64,000 nt of DNA from Alphaproteobacteria bacterium (GTDB taxonomy: Bacteria > Pseudomonadota > Alphaproteobacteria > Acetobacterales > Acetobacteraceae), in contig VGDM01000009.1 in the NCBI GenBank assembly GCA_016869715.1, positions 40,895 through 104,894 of the forward strand, read 5' to 3'. Both the position numbers and the translations under genes were made by a program. Under the pieces are notes generated by a model. It ran no database searches. It saw only the letters and a program-made list of their open reading frames with translations, and had not been told where the DNA came from. Shown here in pieces: positions 8,805 to 19,517 of the stretch; within the stretch, counting starts at the first letter, position 1; the number at the start of each line of letters is the position of its first letter.

Positions 8805-8854
8805 TGCTGTCACAAGCGATCCTGCCCGGTGCTGTCACAAGCGATCCTGCCCGG
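8805..8854. repeat. Perfect 25-bp tandem duplication upstream of usg
   Basis: The unit TGCTGTCACAAGCGATCCTG plus CCCGG occurs twice head-to-tail with no mismatch, at 8805-8829 and 8830-8854, just upstream of the usg SD. It lies in the usg leader/promoter region and looks like a recent slippage duplication. Confidence 0.9.
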
Positions 8855-8929
8855 CTTGCCGCCGAGGGGGCATTAAGCTTGCCATGACAACCCGGGAATT
8901 TTTCAAGAAAAATGTTTGATATGAATGTA

Positions 8930-8956
8930 TTAGCACTTGCATGCTTCGAGCGCTGC
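8930..8956 (+). promoter_or_regulatory. Second, weaker CIRCE-like inverted repeat
   Basis: TTAGCACTT, nine bases, then GAGCGCTGC. Against the CIRCE consensus TTAGCACTC-N9-GAGTGCTAA the left arm matches 8/9 and the right 6/9. It lies 64 bp upstream (start to start) of the better copy. It could be an auxiliary HrcA site or a decayed duplicate. Confidence 0.4.
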
Positions 8957-8963
8957 CAACCGC

Positions 8964-8992
8964 TTGACGTGCCGCGCCGGCCAGACTACATA
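8964..8992 (+). promoter_or_regulatory. groESL promoter, sigma-70 type
   Basis: -35 TTGACG at 8964-8969, a 17-bp spacer, and -10 TACATA at 8987-8992. The CIRCE element starts two bases after the -10, so the transcription start should fall inside it, the usual arrangement for HrcA repression. Confidence 0.8.
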
Positions 8993-8993
8993 A

Positions 8994-9020
8994 TTGGCAC
9001 TCCTTTGGGGTCAGTGCTAA
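8994..9020 (+). promoter_or_regulatory. CIRCE operator (HrcA binding site)
   Basis: TTGGCACTC-N9-CAGTGCTAA, one mismatch per arm from the consensus inverted repeat (16/18). It lies between the -10 box and groES and is expected to bind HrcA and relieve repression on heat shock. hrcA itself is not in the window. Confidence 0.9.
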
Positions 9021-9097
9021 CGGCCGGGGCGCCTTCGGTGACCGACCAGTCTTCCCAGAGTGAGGCATCATCAACCCGAGGCTCAGAAGAGGACCTT

Positions 9098-9388
9098 ATG
9101 AAATTTCGTCCCCTGCATGACCGCGTTCTGGTTCGCCGCGTAAATGCGGAAGAAAAGACCGCCGGTGGTATCATCATCCCCGACACCGCGAAGGAGAAGC
9201 CCCAGGAGGGTGAAGTCGTCGCCGTGGGCGCCGGCACTTTGAACGAAAAGGGCGATCTTCGTCCGCTCGATGTCAAGGCTGGCGACCGCATCCTGTTCGG
9301 TAAGTGGTCCGGCACCGAAGTGAAGCTGAATGGCGAGGAACTCCTGATCATGAAGGAATCCGACGTCATGGGCATTCTCGCTGCCTGA
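9098..9388 (+). CDS. groES: Co-chaperonin GroES
   Basis: 96 residues, the standard length. It forms the heptameric lid of the GroEL chamber. Family features are [13 protein letters not shown], the mobile loop [19 protein letters not shown], and [19 protein letters not shown]. The start at 9098 follows an AGAAGAGGA ribosome-binding site. It is first gene of the groESL operon; groEL follows 41 bp later. CIRCE upstream indicates HrcA control. Confidence 0.99.
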   Translation: MKFRPLHDRVLVRRVNAEEKTAGGIIIPDTAKEKPQEGEVVAVGAGTLNEKGDLRPLDVKAGDRILFGKWSGTEVKLNGEELLIMKESDVMGILAA

Positions 9389-9414
9389 TCGCCGAATTTC
9401 CAATCAGAACCTGA

Positions 9415-11070
<1,656 letters not shown>

Positions 11071-11097
11071 TCCATTGCGCATTGCGCAAGCATGATG

Positions 11098-11125
11098 GGG
11101 CGGTCCTGCGGGACCGCCCTTTTTT
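11098..11125 (+). terminator. Rho-independent terminator of groESL
   Basis: GGGCGGTCC, loop TGCG, GGACCGCCC (9-bp perfect stem) followed by six T residues, 28 bp after the groEL stop. Confidence 0.95.
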
Positions 11126-11275
11126 GTGGTGGGGTTTCGCCTAAAATATTGGCATTGGACTGTTATTTAAGCTGGTTTCCCTTGTAGACTTTGCTTGAGG
11201 CTAGCCTTCCCGGACTCCCTCTTTGGCATGGAAGTTGCGAAAGACACTCGTCGGCTGAAGGATGCAACGCTCACG

Positions 11276-12355
11276 ATGGCTACCCAGAGTTCGGCCTCTC
11301 AGCAATTGCTGCTGAACGGCATTGTTCATAGCTACGGCGCCGCGCGCGCCGTTGATGAAGTGACGGTTGAAGTGAAGGCGGGCGAATTGGTGGCCCTGCT
11401 TGGTCCTTCCGGCTGCGGCAAGACGACCTTGCTCCGTATTGTCGCTGGTTTCATCCGACAGGCTTCCGGCCAGGTTGTCATTGGTGATCGCGCCGTGGAT
11501 GATCTGCCGCCCAACTTGCGTGAAGTCGGCATTGTGTTCCAGAACTATGCGCTGTTTCCGCACATGACGGTCGCTGAGAATATCGCCTATGGCCTGGTGG
11601 CGCGCGGCGCGGGCAAGGCCGAACAACGCGCGCGCGTGTCGGAAATGCTCGCCACCGTGCGCATGGCAGGCTTTGCCGATCGCAAGCCGCGGCAATTGTC
11701 AGGCGGGCAGCAGCAGCGCATCGCGCTCGCCCGCGCGCTTGCGGTGCAGCCGCGCATTCTGTTGCTGGATGAACCCTTCGCGGCGCTCGATAAGAATCTA
11801 CGGCTAGATATGCAAATTGAGATTAAGCGGTTGCAGCGCCAATTCGGCTTGACCGCCATTTTGGTCACGCATGATCAGGAAGAAGCCATGTCCATCGCCG
11901 ATCGCATCGCGGTGATGAATCAAGGCAGGATCGAACAATTGGGCACGCCGGTTGCGATCTATGACGAACCCGCGACCCCCTTCGTCAATAGCTTCATCGG
12001 ATCATCCAATATCCTTGATGGTATCGTCACTGATGCCGGGATCAGGCTTTCGGTTGGCGCTTTGCTCCCCTGCCAAACGCCCAACCTGCCACAGGGCAAG
12101 CCCGTTCAGGTTTCCATTCGGCCGGAGCAATTGATGCTGGTGCGTGACGCCGCACAGGATCGCATTCCGGTGACGCTGACACTCAGCCTGCCGATTGGTG
12201 GGCATTTCATCCATGATGTCGCGGCGGCGGATGGCAGCACGCTTAAAATCGCAACCGCGCGGCATCCGGGTGATGCTTCCACCCTGCCGGGCATATGGCA
12301 TTGCGCGCTGACGCCGGAAGCGCGGCCTTCGATCTTTCCCCAATCCAACCCGTAA
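11276..12355 (+). CDS. ABC importer ATPase, PotA/FbpC type
   Basis: About 359 residues from ATG 11276 (an in-frame ATG at 11228 is possible but less likely). Walker A GPSGCGKTT, Q-loop VFQNYALFPHMTV, signature LSGGQQQRIALARAL, Walker B LLLDEPFAALD and switch His VTHDQEEAM are all intact. A C-terminal TOBE-like region (VSIRPEQLMLV) follows, as in PotA/FbpC/ModC ATPases. It energises the importer formed with the next three genes (receptor and two permeases). The family suggests polyamines or small organic solutes; Fe3+ is possible. Confidence 0.9.
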   Translation: MATQSSASQQLLLNGIVHSYGAARAVDEVTVEVKAGELVALLGPSGCGKTTLLRIVAGFIRQASGQVVIGDRAVDDLPPNLREVGIVFQNYALFPHMTVAENIAYGLVARGAGKAEQRARVSEMLATVRMAGFADRKPRQLSGGQQQRIALARALAVQPRILLLDEPFAALDKNLRLDMQIEIKRLQRQFGLTAILVTHDQEEAMSIADRIAVMNQGRIEQLGTPVAIYDEPATPFVNSFIGSSNILDGIVTDAGIRLSVGALLPCQTPNLPQGKPVQVSIRPEQLMLVRDAAQDRIPVTLTLSLPIGGHFIHDVAAADGSTLKIATARHPGDASTLPGIWHCALTPEARPSIFPQSNP

Positions 12356-12373
12356 CCCTTCAGGAGAATTCCC

Positions 12374-13387
12374 ATGGTTTCCAGACGTCGTTTTCTTGCC
12401 GGCATGGCCGGTGTGCTTGCCGCGCCCAGCATTGCGCGTGCCTCCGGTTCCATGACGGCGGCCATCTATCCTGGCACCTGGGATGAGGCCTATCGCGAAG
12501 TTGTCGCCCCCCTGTTGCGTCAGCGCTATAATGTGAGCGTTGCCTTTGAACCACTATTCGCGGTGGATCAGGTTGCGAAGGTGCGCGCCGCGCGCGGTGT
12601 CGCCCCTTTTGATTGCTTCGTTCTGGACCCCGGCCCGGCGGCAGCGGCGCGTCAGGCGGGGCTGTTTGAGCCGATTGACCCGCGCATGATCACCAATGTC
12701 AGCAAGCTGCCCGATGGCATGCTGATGGCGGATGCGGCGACGGTGAATGTGCAAGTGGTCGGCATATGCTACAACCCGAAGAGATTCCCGGAACCTCCGA
12801 AAAGCTGGGCGGATTTGTTCCGCTCACCCTATGTGGATCGCCTCGGCCTCACGGGGTTTCAGACCACTTTCGGCACCGTATCGCTCATTGAAATGGCGAA
12901 GGTTTTTGGCGGTTCCATCACCAATGTCGAACCGATCTTTGCCAAGCTGAAAGAGGTGCTGCCGAAGGTTGCCGCAGTATCCACGCCGGCCGCCTTGCCG
13001 GGCCTGTTCCAGCAAGGCCAGATTGACATCATGTATACCAACACAAATAACGCGGCGACGCTGAAGGGCCGCGGCGTTGACATTGCCTTTGTCGCGCCGA
13101 GTGAAGGCGCTGTTACCTTTGCAACAACACTGCATATCGTAAAGGGTGCTGAGAACAAGGCCAATGCGCATCGCTATATTGACGTAGCGATTTCGGCCGA
13201 TGCGCAAAGCAAGCTACAATTGGCGCCCTTCAACATGATCCCGGTGAACAAGGATGTGCAGCTGACACCCAACCTGGATATCAAATCACTCGATGAATTG
13301 TCCAAGATGGTCACGCATGATTGGAATGTGATCAATCCGCGCCGCGCCGGTTGGATTGATCGCTTCAACCGCGAAATCACGAAGTAA
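12374..13387 (+). CDS. ABC importer periplasmic substrate-binding protein, PotD/FbpA-like
   Basis: 337 residues with a Tat-type signal (VSRRRFLAGMAGVLAAPSIARA). The mature domain follows the extracellular-solute-binding family 1/6 pattern: AAIYPGTWDEAYREVV, FDCFVLDPGPAAAARQAG, NVQVVGICYNPKRFPEPPKSW and GQIDIMYTNTNNAATLKGRG. It delivers substrate to the two downstream permeases. It starts 18 bp after the ATPase stop with SD AGGAG. The ligand is not evident: the acidic residues that bind polyamines in PotD cannot be aligned by eye. Confidence 0.88.
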   Translation: MVSRRRFLAGMAGVLAAPSIARASGSMTAAIYPGTWDEAYREVVAPLLRQRYNVSVAFEPLFAVDQVAKVRAARGVAPFDCFVLDPGPAAAARQAGLFEPIDPRMITNVSKLPDGMLMADAATVNVQVVGICYNPKRFPEPPKSWADLFRSPYVDRLGLTGFQTTFGTVSLIEMAKVFGGSITNVEPIFAKLKEVLPKVAAVSTPAALPGLFQQGQIDIMYTNTNNAATLKGRGVDIAFVAPSEGAVTFATTLHIVKGAENKANAHRYIDVAISADAQSKLQLAPFNMIPVNKDVQLTPNLDIKSLDELSKMVTHDWNVINPRRAGWIDRFNREITK

Positions 13388-13391
13388 TTTC

Positions 13392-14225
13392 ATGCGCCCA
13401 GCAGCGGTGGATTGGCGCTTGGCCGCGCCTTTGGGGATTGTCTACCTCGCGCTTTTTGCGGCACCGCTGCTGTTGTTGCTTGGCATATCGCTCCATGCGG
13501 ATCAGGATTTGCAGCAATGGGGCTTGGATAACTGGTCCAAATTCTGGGGCGATGCCTTCTACCGCGGCGTTGTCTGGGATACGCTTAGGCTGGGCGCGGC
13601 GGCGGTGCTGGCGACGTCCCTTTTCGCTTGGCCGCTCGCGGTATTCTTCTGCAATGCCAGCCCCCGCACGCAGAAGATCCTGATTTTCATCATTCTGCTG
13701 CCGTTGCTGACATCGGTCGTTATTCGCACCTTCGCATGGATCGTGATCCTGGCGCGGGAAGGGCTGGTCAATCAGATGGTGCTGGCGCTTGGCCTTAGCG
13801 CCACACCGCTCAGGATATTGCAGACGGAAACGGGGCTTATCCTGGCGCTGATGCAAATCGAAATGCCACTGATGCTGCTGCCCTTGATTTCCGTCATGCG
13901 CGGGCTTGATCCAAATCTGCCCGATGCGTCACGTGCGCTTGGGGCAGGCATGTGGCGGAGCTTTTTTCGCGTCATCCTGCCGCTCAGCCTGCCAGGTTGG
14001 ATCGCTGGCGCCACCTTGGTTTTTGCTTCCGCCTGCACGGCCTTCATTTCGCAATCCGTCATTGGCGGGGCGCGGCTTGTCTATCTGCCATCGCTGATCT
14101 GGCAGCAGGCCATGGTGGTTTATGATTGGCCCTTCGCTGCCGTTTGTTCTGTGACGCTGCTGGCGACCGTGCTGGCCGGCATCATGATGCTGAATTGGCT
14201 TGGCCGCTATGCAAGGACCGATTAA
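13392..14225 (+). CDS. ABC importer permease, PotB-like
   Basis: 277 residues from ATG 13392. About six membrane segments are visible, starting LGIVYLALFAAPLLLLLGIS. The permease EAA-type loop is SRALGAGMWRSFFRVILPLSLPG, coupling to the ATPase. It starts 4 bp after the receptor gene and is followed immediately by its partner permease. This is an inner-membrane component of the Pot/Fbp-type importer. Confidence 0.9.
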   Translation: MRPAAVDWRLAAPLGIVYLALFAAPLLLLLGISLHADQDLQQWGLDNWSKFWGDAFYRGVVWDTLRLGAAAVLATSLFAWPLAVFFCNASPRTQKILIFIILLPLLTSVVIRTFAWIVILAREGLVNQMVLALGLSATPLRILQTETGLILALMQIEMPLMLLPLISVMRGLDPNLPDASRALGAGMWRSFFRVILPLSLPGWIAGATLVFASACTAFISQSVIGGARLVYLPSLIWQQAMVVYDWPFAAVCSVTLLATVLAGIMMLNWLGRYARTD

Positions 14226-15047
14226 ATGAGGCAACGTCGCACCTTTGCCGACCAAAGCTTTTCCTATGTCTTTGGGGGGCTTACTTTGCTTGGCCTGCTG
14301 ATCCTGGTTGGCCCGGTATTGATTGTGCTGATTACGAGTTTCACCACCTCGGCATCCTTGCGGTTTCCGCCGCCAGAAATGTCGCTGAGGTGGTATCAGG
14401 CGCTGTTTGACACAACGCGGTCTGCGCATATCCATCGCGCTGCCGGCAATTCGCTTTGGGTGGCTGGCATGGCAACGCTCGGGGCCACAATGCTGGCCGT
14501 GCTCGCGGCCCTTGCCATTGGGCGGTCGCGTCGGCCAGCGGCACGCGCCTTGGAAGCAAGCTTTCTGTCACCGTTGATCCTGCCCTCGCTCGCTTATGGG
14601 CTCGCGACCTTGATGTTTTTTTCGTTGCTTGGGCTACGCCCATCGCTCACGCATTTGATCGGGGGGCATTTGGTGGTGATTGCGCCTTTTGTGTTCCGCA
14701 CCACCTTGGCGACCGTCACGCAATTGGAACCGGCGCTTTTGGAAAGCTCCGCCAGCTTGGGGGCAGGGCACTTCATGACCTTCCGGCGCATTACGCTTCC
14801 CCTGATTGCGCCAGGCATTTTCGCTGGCGCCTTCCTCGCCTTCGTGGCCTCCATGGATAATGTGCCGGTCTCGCTTTTCCTCTCCAGCGCGCGGACGGAT
14901 ATGCTGCCCATCCGGATGTGGGGCATGATGGAAAGCACGCTGGATGTGCGCGTTGCTGCCGTATCTGGCGTGCTTATTCTGGCGATATTGGTGCTGATGT
15001 TCGTGATGGATCGGCTGACCGGGCTGACGCGCCGGATGAGTCTCTAG
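14226..15047 (+). CDS. ABC importer permease, PotC-like
   Basis: 273 residues starting directly after the previous stop. Membrane segments include VFGGLTLLGLLILVGPVLIV and a C-terminal VAAVSGVLILAILVLMFVMD. The EAA loop is SSASLGAGHFMTFRRITLPL, followed by IAPGIFAGAFLAFVASMDNV. It is the second permease of the importer and the last gene of this operon; the convergent maf-like gene ends 8 bp downstream. Confidence 0.9.
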   Translation: MRQRRTFADQSFSYVFGGLTLLGLLILVGPVLIVLITSFTTSASLRFPPPEMSLRWYQALFDTTRSAHIHRAAGNSLWVAGMATLGATMLAVLAALAIGRSRRPAARALEASFLSPLILPSLAYGLATLMFFSLLGLRPSLTHLIGGHLVVIAPFVFRTTLATVTQLEPALLESSASLGAGHFMTFRRITLPLIAPGIFAGAFLAFVASMDNVPVSLFLSSARTDMLPIRMWGMMESTLDVRVAAVSGVLILAILVLMFVMDRLTGLTRRMSL

Positions 15048-15054
15048 TCTCGAA

Positions 15055-15666
15055 CTACCGCAACAACACCCCATGCTGCCGCAAGAACCCGAGCAAGGGC
15101 AGCAAGGGCAGGCCAAGAATGGCCGGCTGATCGCCCTCGATCCTGTCAAATAACTGCGCGCCATGGCCTTCCAGCCGATAGGCGCCGACAGACGAAAGCA
15201 AAGCCTCGCCCTCGGCAGCCAGATAGGCCTCCAGAAACGCATCCGAAAAATCGCGCATGGTCAGGCGCGGCTTCGCCACATGCTGCCAGATGCGCTGCCC
15301 GCCACGATGGCAAACGAGCGCCGTCACCAATTCATGCCGCCGCCCGCGCAGGCGCTGCAAATGCGTGCGTGCGGCAGCCATATCGGGTGGCTTGTCGTAC
15401 CAGGCGCCATCACAGACCAGCAATTGATCCGCGCCGATCACTAGCGCATCAGGCGCGGACCGTGCCGCGCGTTCCGCCTTGGCATCGGCCAGGATCAGCG
15501 CGGCCTCATCCGGCGAAATCCCCTCGGCTTGCGCCGCTTCCTTGATGGCGGCCTCATCCACGCCGGCGATGCGGGTTTCGAACCGCAGCCCAGCGCCTTC
15601 CAGCACGGCACGCCGCGCCTTGGATGCCGATGCAAGAATAACGACCGGTGTTGCGGCCTGGATCAC
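15055..15666 (-). CDS. Maf family nucleotide pyrophosphatase
   Basis: 203 residues of the Maf/Ham1-like fold that hydrolyses non-canonical or modified nucleoside triphosphates. Motifs: ILASASKARRAVLEGAGLRF (S-x-S-x-x-R), catalytic VIGADQLLVCDG, KP in YDKPPD, and a C-terminal GAYRLEGHGAQLFDRIEGD. The usual E in the central VDE motif is present (GVDEAAI). It overlaps the upstream Bug gene by 4 nt, and that in turn overlaps the HD gene, so the three are probably one transcript. Confidence 0.92.
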   Translation of the reverse strand: MIQAATPVVILASASKARRAVLEGAGLRFETRIAGVDEAAIKEAAQAEGISPDEAALILADAKAERAARSAPDALVIGADQLLVCDGAWYDKPPDMAAARTHLQRLRGRRHELVTALVCHRGGQRIWQHVAKPRLTMRDFSDAFLEAYLAAEGEALLSSVGAYRLEGHGAQLFDRIEGDQPAILGLPLLPLLGFLRQHGVLLR

Positions 15667-16604
15667 TGCCGCGCTTCGGGCCTAAGACCGAGTGCCGCTT
15701 CCTCACCGGCTGCCGCCGCCAGATAGGCGGCATAGGCTTTGGCATCACGCAAATCCTCGGTCATGCCAAGCCGCGTCATGACAGCCTTGACGGCAGAGGA
15801 GCGCAATGCCGCCGTGAAGGCAGCCTCCAGCCTTTGGCGCTCAGCTGACGGCATATTGGGCGGGCCAATCAGGCCGAAGGGCGCGGTTTCGGTCAGCCCA
15901 TAGCCAAGTTGAACCAGCGTCGGCACGTCGGGCCAGCGGGGATTGCGCTGGGGCGACCAAAGCGTCAGCCAGCGCGCATCGCCCTGATCCACCGCCATGT
16001 GCAGCCGCACGCCGCCCGCCATGACGTCCAAATCACCCGCCATCAGCGCTTCCACGCCATCTGCCGCGCCGCGGAAGGGCAGATGCACTGCCTGGATGTT
16101 TTCCTTCACCATCAGCCGCGACATGGTGACGTGCCCAACCGAACCCACGCCAATACTGCCGAAGGAAAGCTGGCCGGGCTTCTGACGCGCCTCGGCGACA
16201 AAATCACGCCAGCCGCCAGGGAAGCGATCCGCCTTGGCAATCACGCCATAGGTGCCGCCGGCCAAACACATGATCGGCGTGGCATCGCGCCCCATGGTGA
16301 AATCCACCCCGCGCTCTACCAGGGCGCGTAGCGTCACGACCGGGAACAGCATCACCACGGACCCATCGGGTGGCGCGCTGCGCAATTGGGTCAAAAGCCT
16401 GAGCCCGGTGCGGCTTGCCTTATTTTCCAGGCGGATTTCCTGGCCCAAAGCCTTGCTCGCGGATTTTGCAAGCGCGCGCATCAGTTGATCCGTCGCCCCG
16501 CCTTCCGCGAACGGGATCAAAAGCGTCACGCCACCTTTCTGCGCCAGCGCCAGATTTGGCGTGGCCAGCAGCCCAGCGCTTGCCAGAAACAGCCGACGCT
16601 TCAT
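15663..16604 (-). CDS. Bug/TctC-family solute receptor
   Basis: 313 residues with a signal peptide (MKRRLFLASAGLLATPNLALA). Family features: LLIPFAEGGATDQLMRALA, PGQLSFGSIGVGSVGHV, HLPFRGAADGVEALMAGDLD, and a C-terminal FTAALRSSAVKAVM. Bug receptors bind carboxylates for TTT permeases, but no tctA/tctB is nearby, so this is an orphan receptor as is common in the family. The pocket differs from the usual RPGAGS (here NKASRTG), so the ligand may be atypical. Confidence 0.85.
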   Translation of the reverse strand: MKRRLFLASAGLLATPNLALAQKGGVTLLIPFAEGGATDQLMRALAKSASKALGQEIRLENKASRTGLRLLTQLRSAPPDGSVVMLFPVVTLRALVERGVDFTMGRDATPIMCLAGGTYGVIAKADRFPGGWRDFVAEARQKPGQLSFGSIGVGSVGHVTMSRLMVKENIQAVHLPFRGAADGVEALMAGDLDVMAGGVRLHMAVDQGDARWLTLWSPQRNPRWPDVPTLVQLGYGLTETAPFGLIGPPNMPSAERQRLEAAFTAALRSSAVKAVMTRLGMTEDLRDAKAYAAYLAAAAGEEAALGLRPEARQ

Positions 16605-17152
16605 GGCATCTCGCTTGCCAACCGCGCGAGCGCGGCGCGATAGGTTGTGTCAAACAGCGCATCCAGGCCAGGGTTCACGCCCTTAAGCCCCGTCGCGACG
16701 CGCCCCGCCCAGCCAACATATTCGATGCGGCGCGCATGGTTCCATTTCGCCGGCGGACTATCGGCGATGGAACGCAAATTCGCGATTTTGTCAGCAAGTT
16801 TCAATTGCTTGGCCGCTTCGCTATGCTTTGGCGCCTGGCTGATCTGCAAGGCCTTCCTGATTTCCTTGGGCTTTTCCTTATCATCGGTTGCTTCCGCCAC
16901 CAAGCTTGCAATGACTGTGCCGAAAACCGCCACCAGATCAGCATCCGTGGTTTCGGTATCTTCCACCGTGTCATGCAGCAGCCCGGCCAGGATGGCTTCC
17001 TCTGGCGCGCCATGTTCTGCCAGGATCGCGGCAACCTCGATCACATGGTTCACATAGGGCTCGGCAGCCGCACCTTTCCGCACCTGCCCGGCATGGGCGC
17101 GGGCGGCGAAAAGCGTGGCGCGCAGGATTTGCGCGGAGAAATTGGCCTCCAT
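16601..17152 (-). CDS. HD-domain phosphohydrolase, SpoT/MESH1-like
   Basis: 183 residues. The HD metal motif is complete: RAHAGQVRKG, PYVNHVIEVA, LLHDTVEDTETT and LADKIANLRSI. Single-domain proteins of this type include MESH1-like (p)ppGpp hydrolases and related nucleotide phosphohydrolases. The start at 17152 has a weak SD. It overlaps the following Bug gene by 4 nt. Confidence 0.85.
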   Translation of the reverse strand: MEANFSAQILRATLFAARAHAGQVRKGAAAEPYVNHVIEVAAILAEHGAPEEAILAGLLHDTVEDTETTDADLVAVFGTVIASLVAEATDDKEKPKEIRKALQISQAPKHSEAAKQLKLADKIANLRSIADSPPAKWNHARRIEYVGWAGRVATGLKGVNPGLDALFDTTYRAALARLASEMP

Positions 17153-17227
17153 GGAGATTTTTCTAGCGCCCCTGGGCAGAATCGGAAAGGGGATGCAAGC
17201 GCTGGCAAAGCCTGATACAGCACCCCC

Positions 17228-18202
17228 ATGCCGAGAGAAACCGTGACGCGCCGCGCCTTGATCGCGGCCAGCCCTTTGCTTGCATCCCCCGCCTTGGCGC
17301 AGGCACCCTTTCCCAATCGCCCGATCCGCCTGGTTGTGGGCTTCACCCCTGGCGGGGCGACCGATATTTCCGCTCGCGCCGTTGCGCCCAAAATGTCGGA
17401 AGTGCTGGGCCAACCGGTGATTGTGGAAAACCGCCCAGGCGCGGGCAGTAACCTTGCCACTGAAATCGTCGCGCGCAGCCCTACCGATGGCTATACCATC
17501 CTGCTGGCAACGCTCGGCGCACTCGTGATCAGCCCCATGGTGATGCGCCTGCCGATAGACCCGGCGCGCGACCTGGTGCCGATCTCCATCGCCGTTGACC
17601 TGTTCAATATCCTGACCGTGCCGGCAGAACGCCCCTGGCGCACGGCCGCCGATATCATTGCCGCCGCCAAGGTGCGGCCCGGAGAGCTTTCCTGGGGCCA
17701 TAGCGGTATCGGCAGCGCGCCCCAATTGGCCGGCTTGCTCTTTGCCAAAATGGCCGGGATTGAAACGATTGAGGTCTCCTATCGCGGCGGGGGCTTGGTC
17801 GCGACGGATTTGATTTCGGGCCGGCTGGATTACGGCTTCCCGACATCGCCTTCCGTCATGGCGCATATCGAAAGCGGCAAGCTGAGGGGGCTTGCGGTGC
17901 CAACCCTGCAACGTTCCCGCCTGCTGCCGAATATCCCAACAGTCGCGGAAACCGGCCTGCCCGGCTTCAATGTGCCGTCCTGGTATGCGGTGGTGGCGCC
18001 GCGCGGCACGCCGGAGCCCGCCGTGCAACGTCTGGCCCAGGCCATGCGCATTGCGCTGGAAGACAAGGACGTGGTCGGCATCCTGAACCGCAATGGTCTG
18101 GAGGCGATGCCCTCCACGCCCGCGGAATTCGCTGCCGCCTGGGCCGCCGAGCGCACCAAATGGGAACCGATCATTCGCGAAAGCGGCATCAAGATCGAAT
18201 AG
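17228..18202 (+). CDS. Bug/TctC-family solute receptor
   Basis: 324 residues with a signal peptide ending LASPALA. Classic family sequence: RPIRLVVGFTPGGATDISAR, VENRPGAGSNLATEIVARS, PTDGYTILLAT, GELSWGHSGIGSAPQLAG, and a C-terminal VPSWYAVVAPRGTPEPAVQ. It binds a carboxylate in the periplasm. It is divergent from the HD gene and lies upstream of proA; no TTT membrane subunits are near. One of three intact Bug genes in the window, plus one broken. Confidence 0.92.
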   Translation: MPRETVTRRALIAASPLLASPALAQAPFPNRPIRLVVGFTPGGATDISARAVAPKMSEVLGQPVIVENRPGAGSNLATEIVARSPTDGYTILLATLGALVISPMVMRLPIDPARDLVPISIAVDLFNILTVPAERPWRTAADIIAAAKVRPGELSWGHSGIGSAPQLAGLLFAKMAGIETIEVSYRGGGLVATDLISGRLDYGFPTSPSVMAHIESGKLRGLAVPTLQRSRLLPNIPTVAETGLPGFNVPSWYAVVAPRGTPEPAVQRLAQAMRIALEDKDVVGILNRNGLEAMPSTPAEFAAAWAAERTKWEPIIRESGIKIE

Positions 18203-18251
18203 CGGCGCGGGGGTTAAGGACCTATAAGGCGGCAGAAAGGAATTTTTGCCC

Positions 18252-19517
18252 GTGAACGCCATGCCCCCCGATTCCGCCGAGGCCCTGCAAGACGCCGCGC
18301 GCGCCGCGCGTGCCGCCACCACTGTACTCGCCTCGGCGCCGCGCGCGATCAAGGATCAGGCGCTGCTGCTGGCGGCGGCGGCGCTGCGAGAGCGTCAAGC
18401 CGAGATCATCGCCGCCAATGCGGAAGACATTGCCGCAGCGCCTGGGTTGTCGCCAGCCTTTCGGGATCGGCTGCTGCTCAATGCCGCGCGCATTGAAGCC
18501 ATGGCCAAGGGGCTTGAGGAAGTGGCCGCGCTGCCTGATCCGGTGGGCCGTATGCTTGCAGAATGGCAGCGCCCGAATGGGCTGCGCTTGCAGCGCGTGG
18601 CGCAGCCGCTTGGCGTGATTGGCATGATTTTCGAAAGCCGGCCCAATGTCACTGCCGATGCCGCCGCGCTTTGCCTCAAATCCGGCAATGCGGTCATCTT
18701 GCGCGGCGGGTCTGAAAGCTTGCGGAGCGCCACCGCCATTCACGCCTGCATGGTGCAAGGGCTGAAGCTGGCGGGCTTGCCTGAAGCCGCGGTGCAAGTG
18801 GCGCCGAGTGCGGATCGCGCCTTTGTTGGTGCCATGCTGCGCGCATCCGGCCTGATTGACCTGATCATTCCGCGTGGCGGCAAGGGGTTGGTGACGCGCG
18901 TTTTGGAAGAAGCGCGCGTGCCCGTTCTCGCGCATGCGGAAGGGCTGTGCCACACTTACATCCATGCCGACGCGGATCACGCCATGGCCCGCGCTATACT
19001 CGCCAATGCCAAGATGCGCCGCACCGGTGTTTGTGGTGCCACTGAAACCCTGCTGATTGATGCCGCCATTGCGCCCGCGCTCCTGCCGGCACTGATTGCC
19101 GATTTGCGCGCCCTTGGTTGCGATTTCCGCGCCGATGACGCAGCGCGCGCCATTGTGCCGGGCCTTACCGCCGCCACTGGCGAGGATTATGCCACCGAAT
19201 GGCTGGATGCGATCCTATCGGTGAAGGTGGTCGCGGGCGTTGACGCAGCCCTTGCCCATATCCGCCGCTTCGGCAGTGAGCATACGGAAGCGATCATCAC
19301 TGAAGATGCCAGGGCAGCGCAGCAATTCCTGGATGGCATTTCCTCGGCTGTCGGGCTTTGGAATGCGTCCACGCAATTCTGCGATGGCGCCGAATTTGGC
19401 TTTGGCGCCGAGATCGGCATCGCCACTGGCCGGCTGCATGCGCGCGGTCCTGTGGGGCTCGAGCAACTCTGCACCTATCGCTACAAGATTTTCGGCACGG
19501 GGCAGGTCAGGCCGTGA
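18252..19517 (+). CDS. proA: Gamma-glutamyl phosphate reductase
   Basis: Second step of proline synthesis: reduces gamma-glutamyl phosphate to glutamate semialdehyde with NADPH. About 421 residues from GTG 18252 (SD GAAAGGAA; TTG 18246 and ATG 18261 are alternatives). Family motifs: GVIGMIFESRPNVTADAAAL, NAVILRGGSES, LIIPRGGKGLV, and the catalytic-Cys motif RRTGVCGATETLL. The C-terminal HARGPVGLEQLCTYRYKIFG is intact. In relatives proA is followed by nadD; here a monooxygenase gene intervenes. Confidence 0.96.
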   Translation: MNAMPPDSAEALQDAARAARAATTVLASAPRAIKDQALLLAAAALRERQAEIIAANAEDIAAAPGLSPAFRDRLLLNAARIEAMAKGLEEVAALPDPVGRMLAEWQRPNGLRLQRVAQPLGVIGMIFESRPNVTADAAALCLKSGNAVILRGGSESLRSATAIHACMVQGLKLAGLPEAAVQVAPSADRAFVGAMLRASGLIDLIIPRGGKGLVTRVLEEARVPVLAHAEGLCHTYIHADADHAMARAILANAKMRRTGVCGATETLLIDAAIAPALLPALIADLRALGCDFRADDAARAIVPGLTAATGEDYATEWLDAILSVKVVAGVDAALAHIRRFGSEHTEAIITEDARAAQQFLDGISSAVGLWNASTQFCDGAEFGFGAEIGIATGRLHARGPVGLEQLCTYRYKIFGTGQVRP

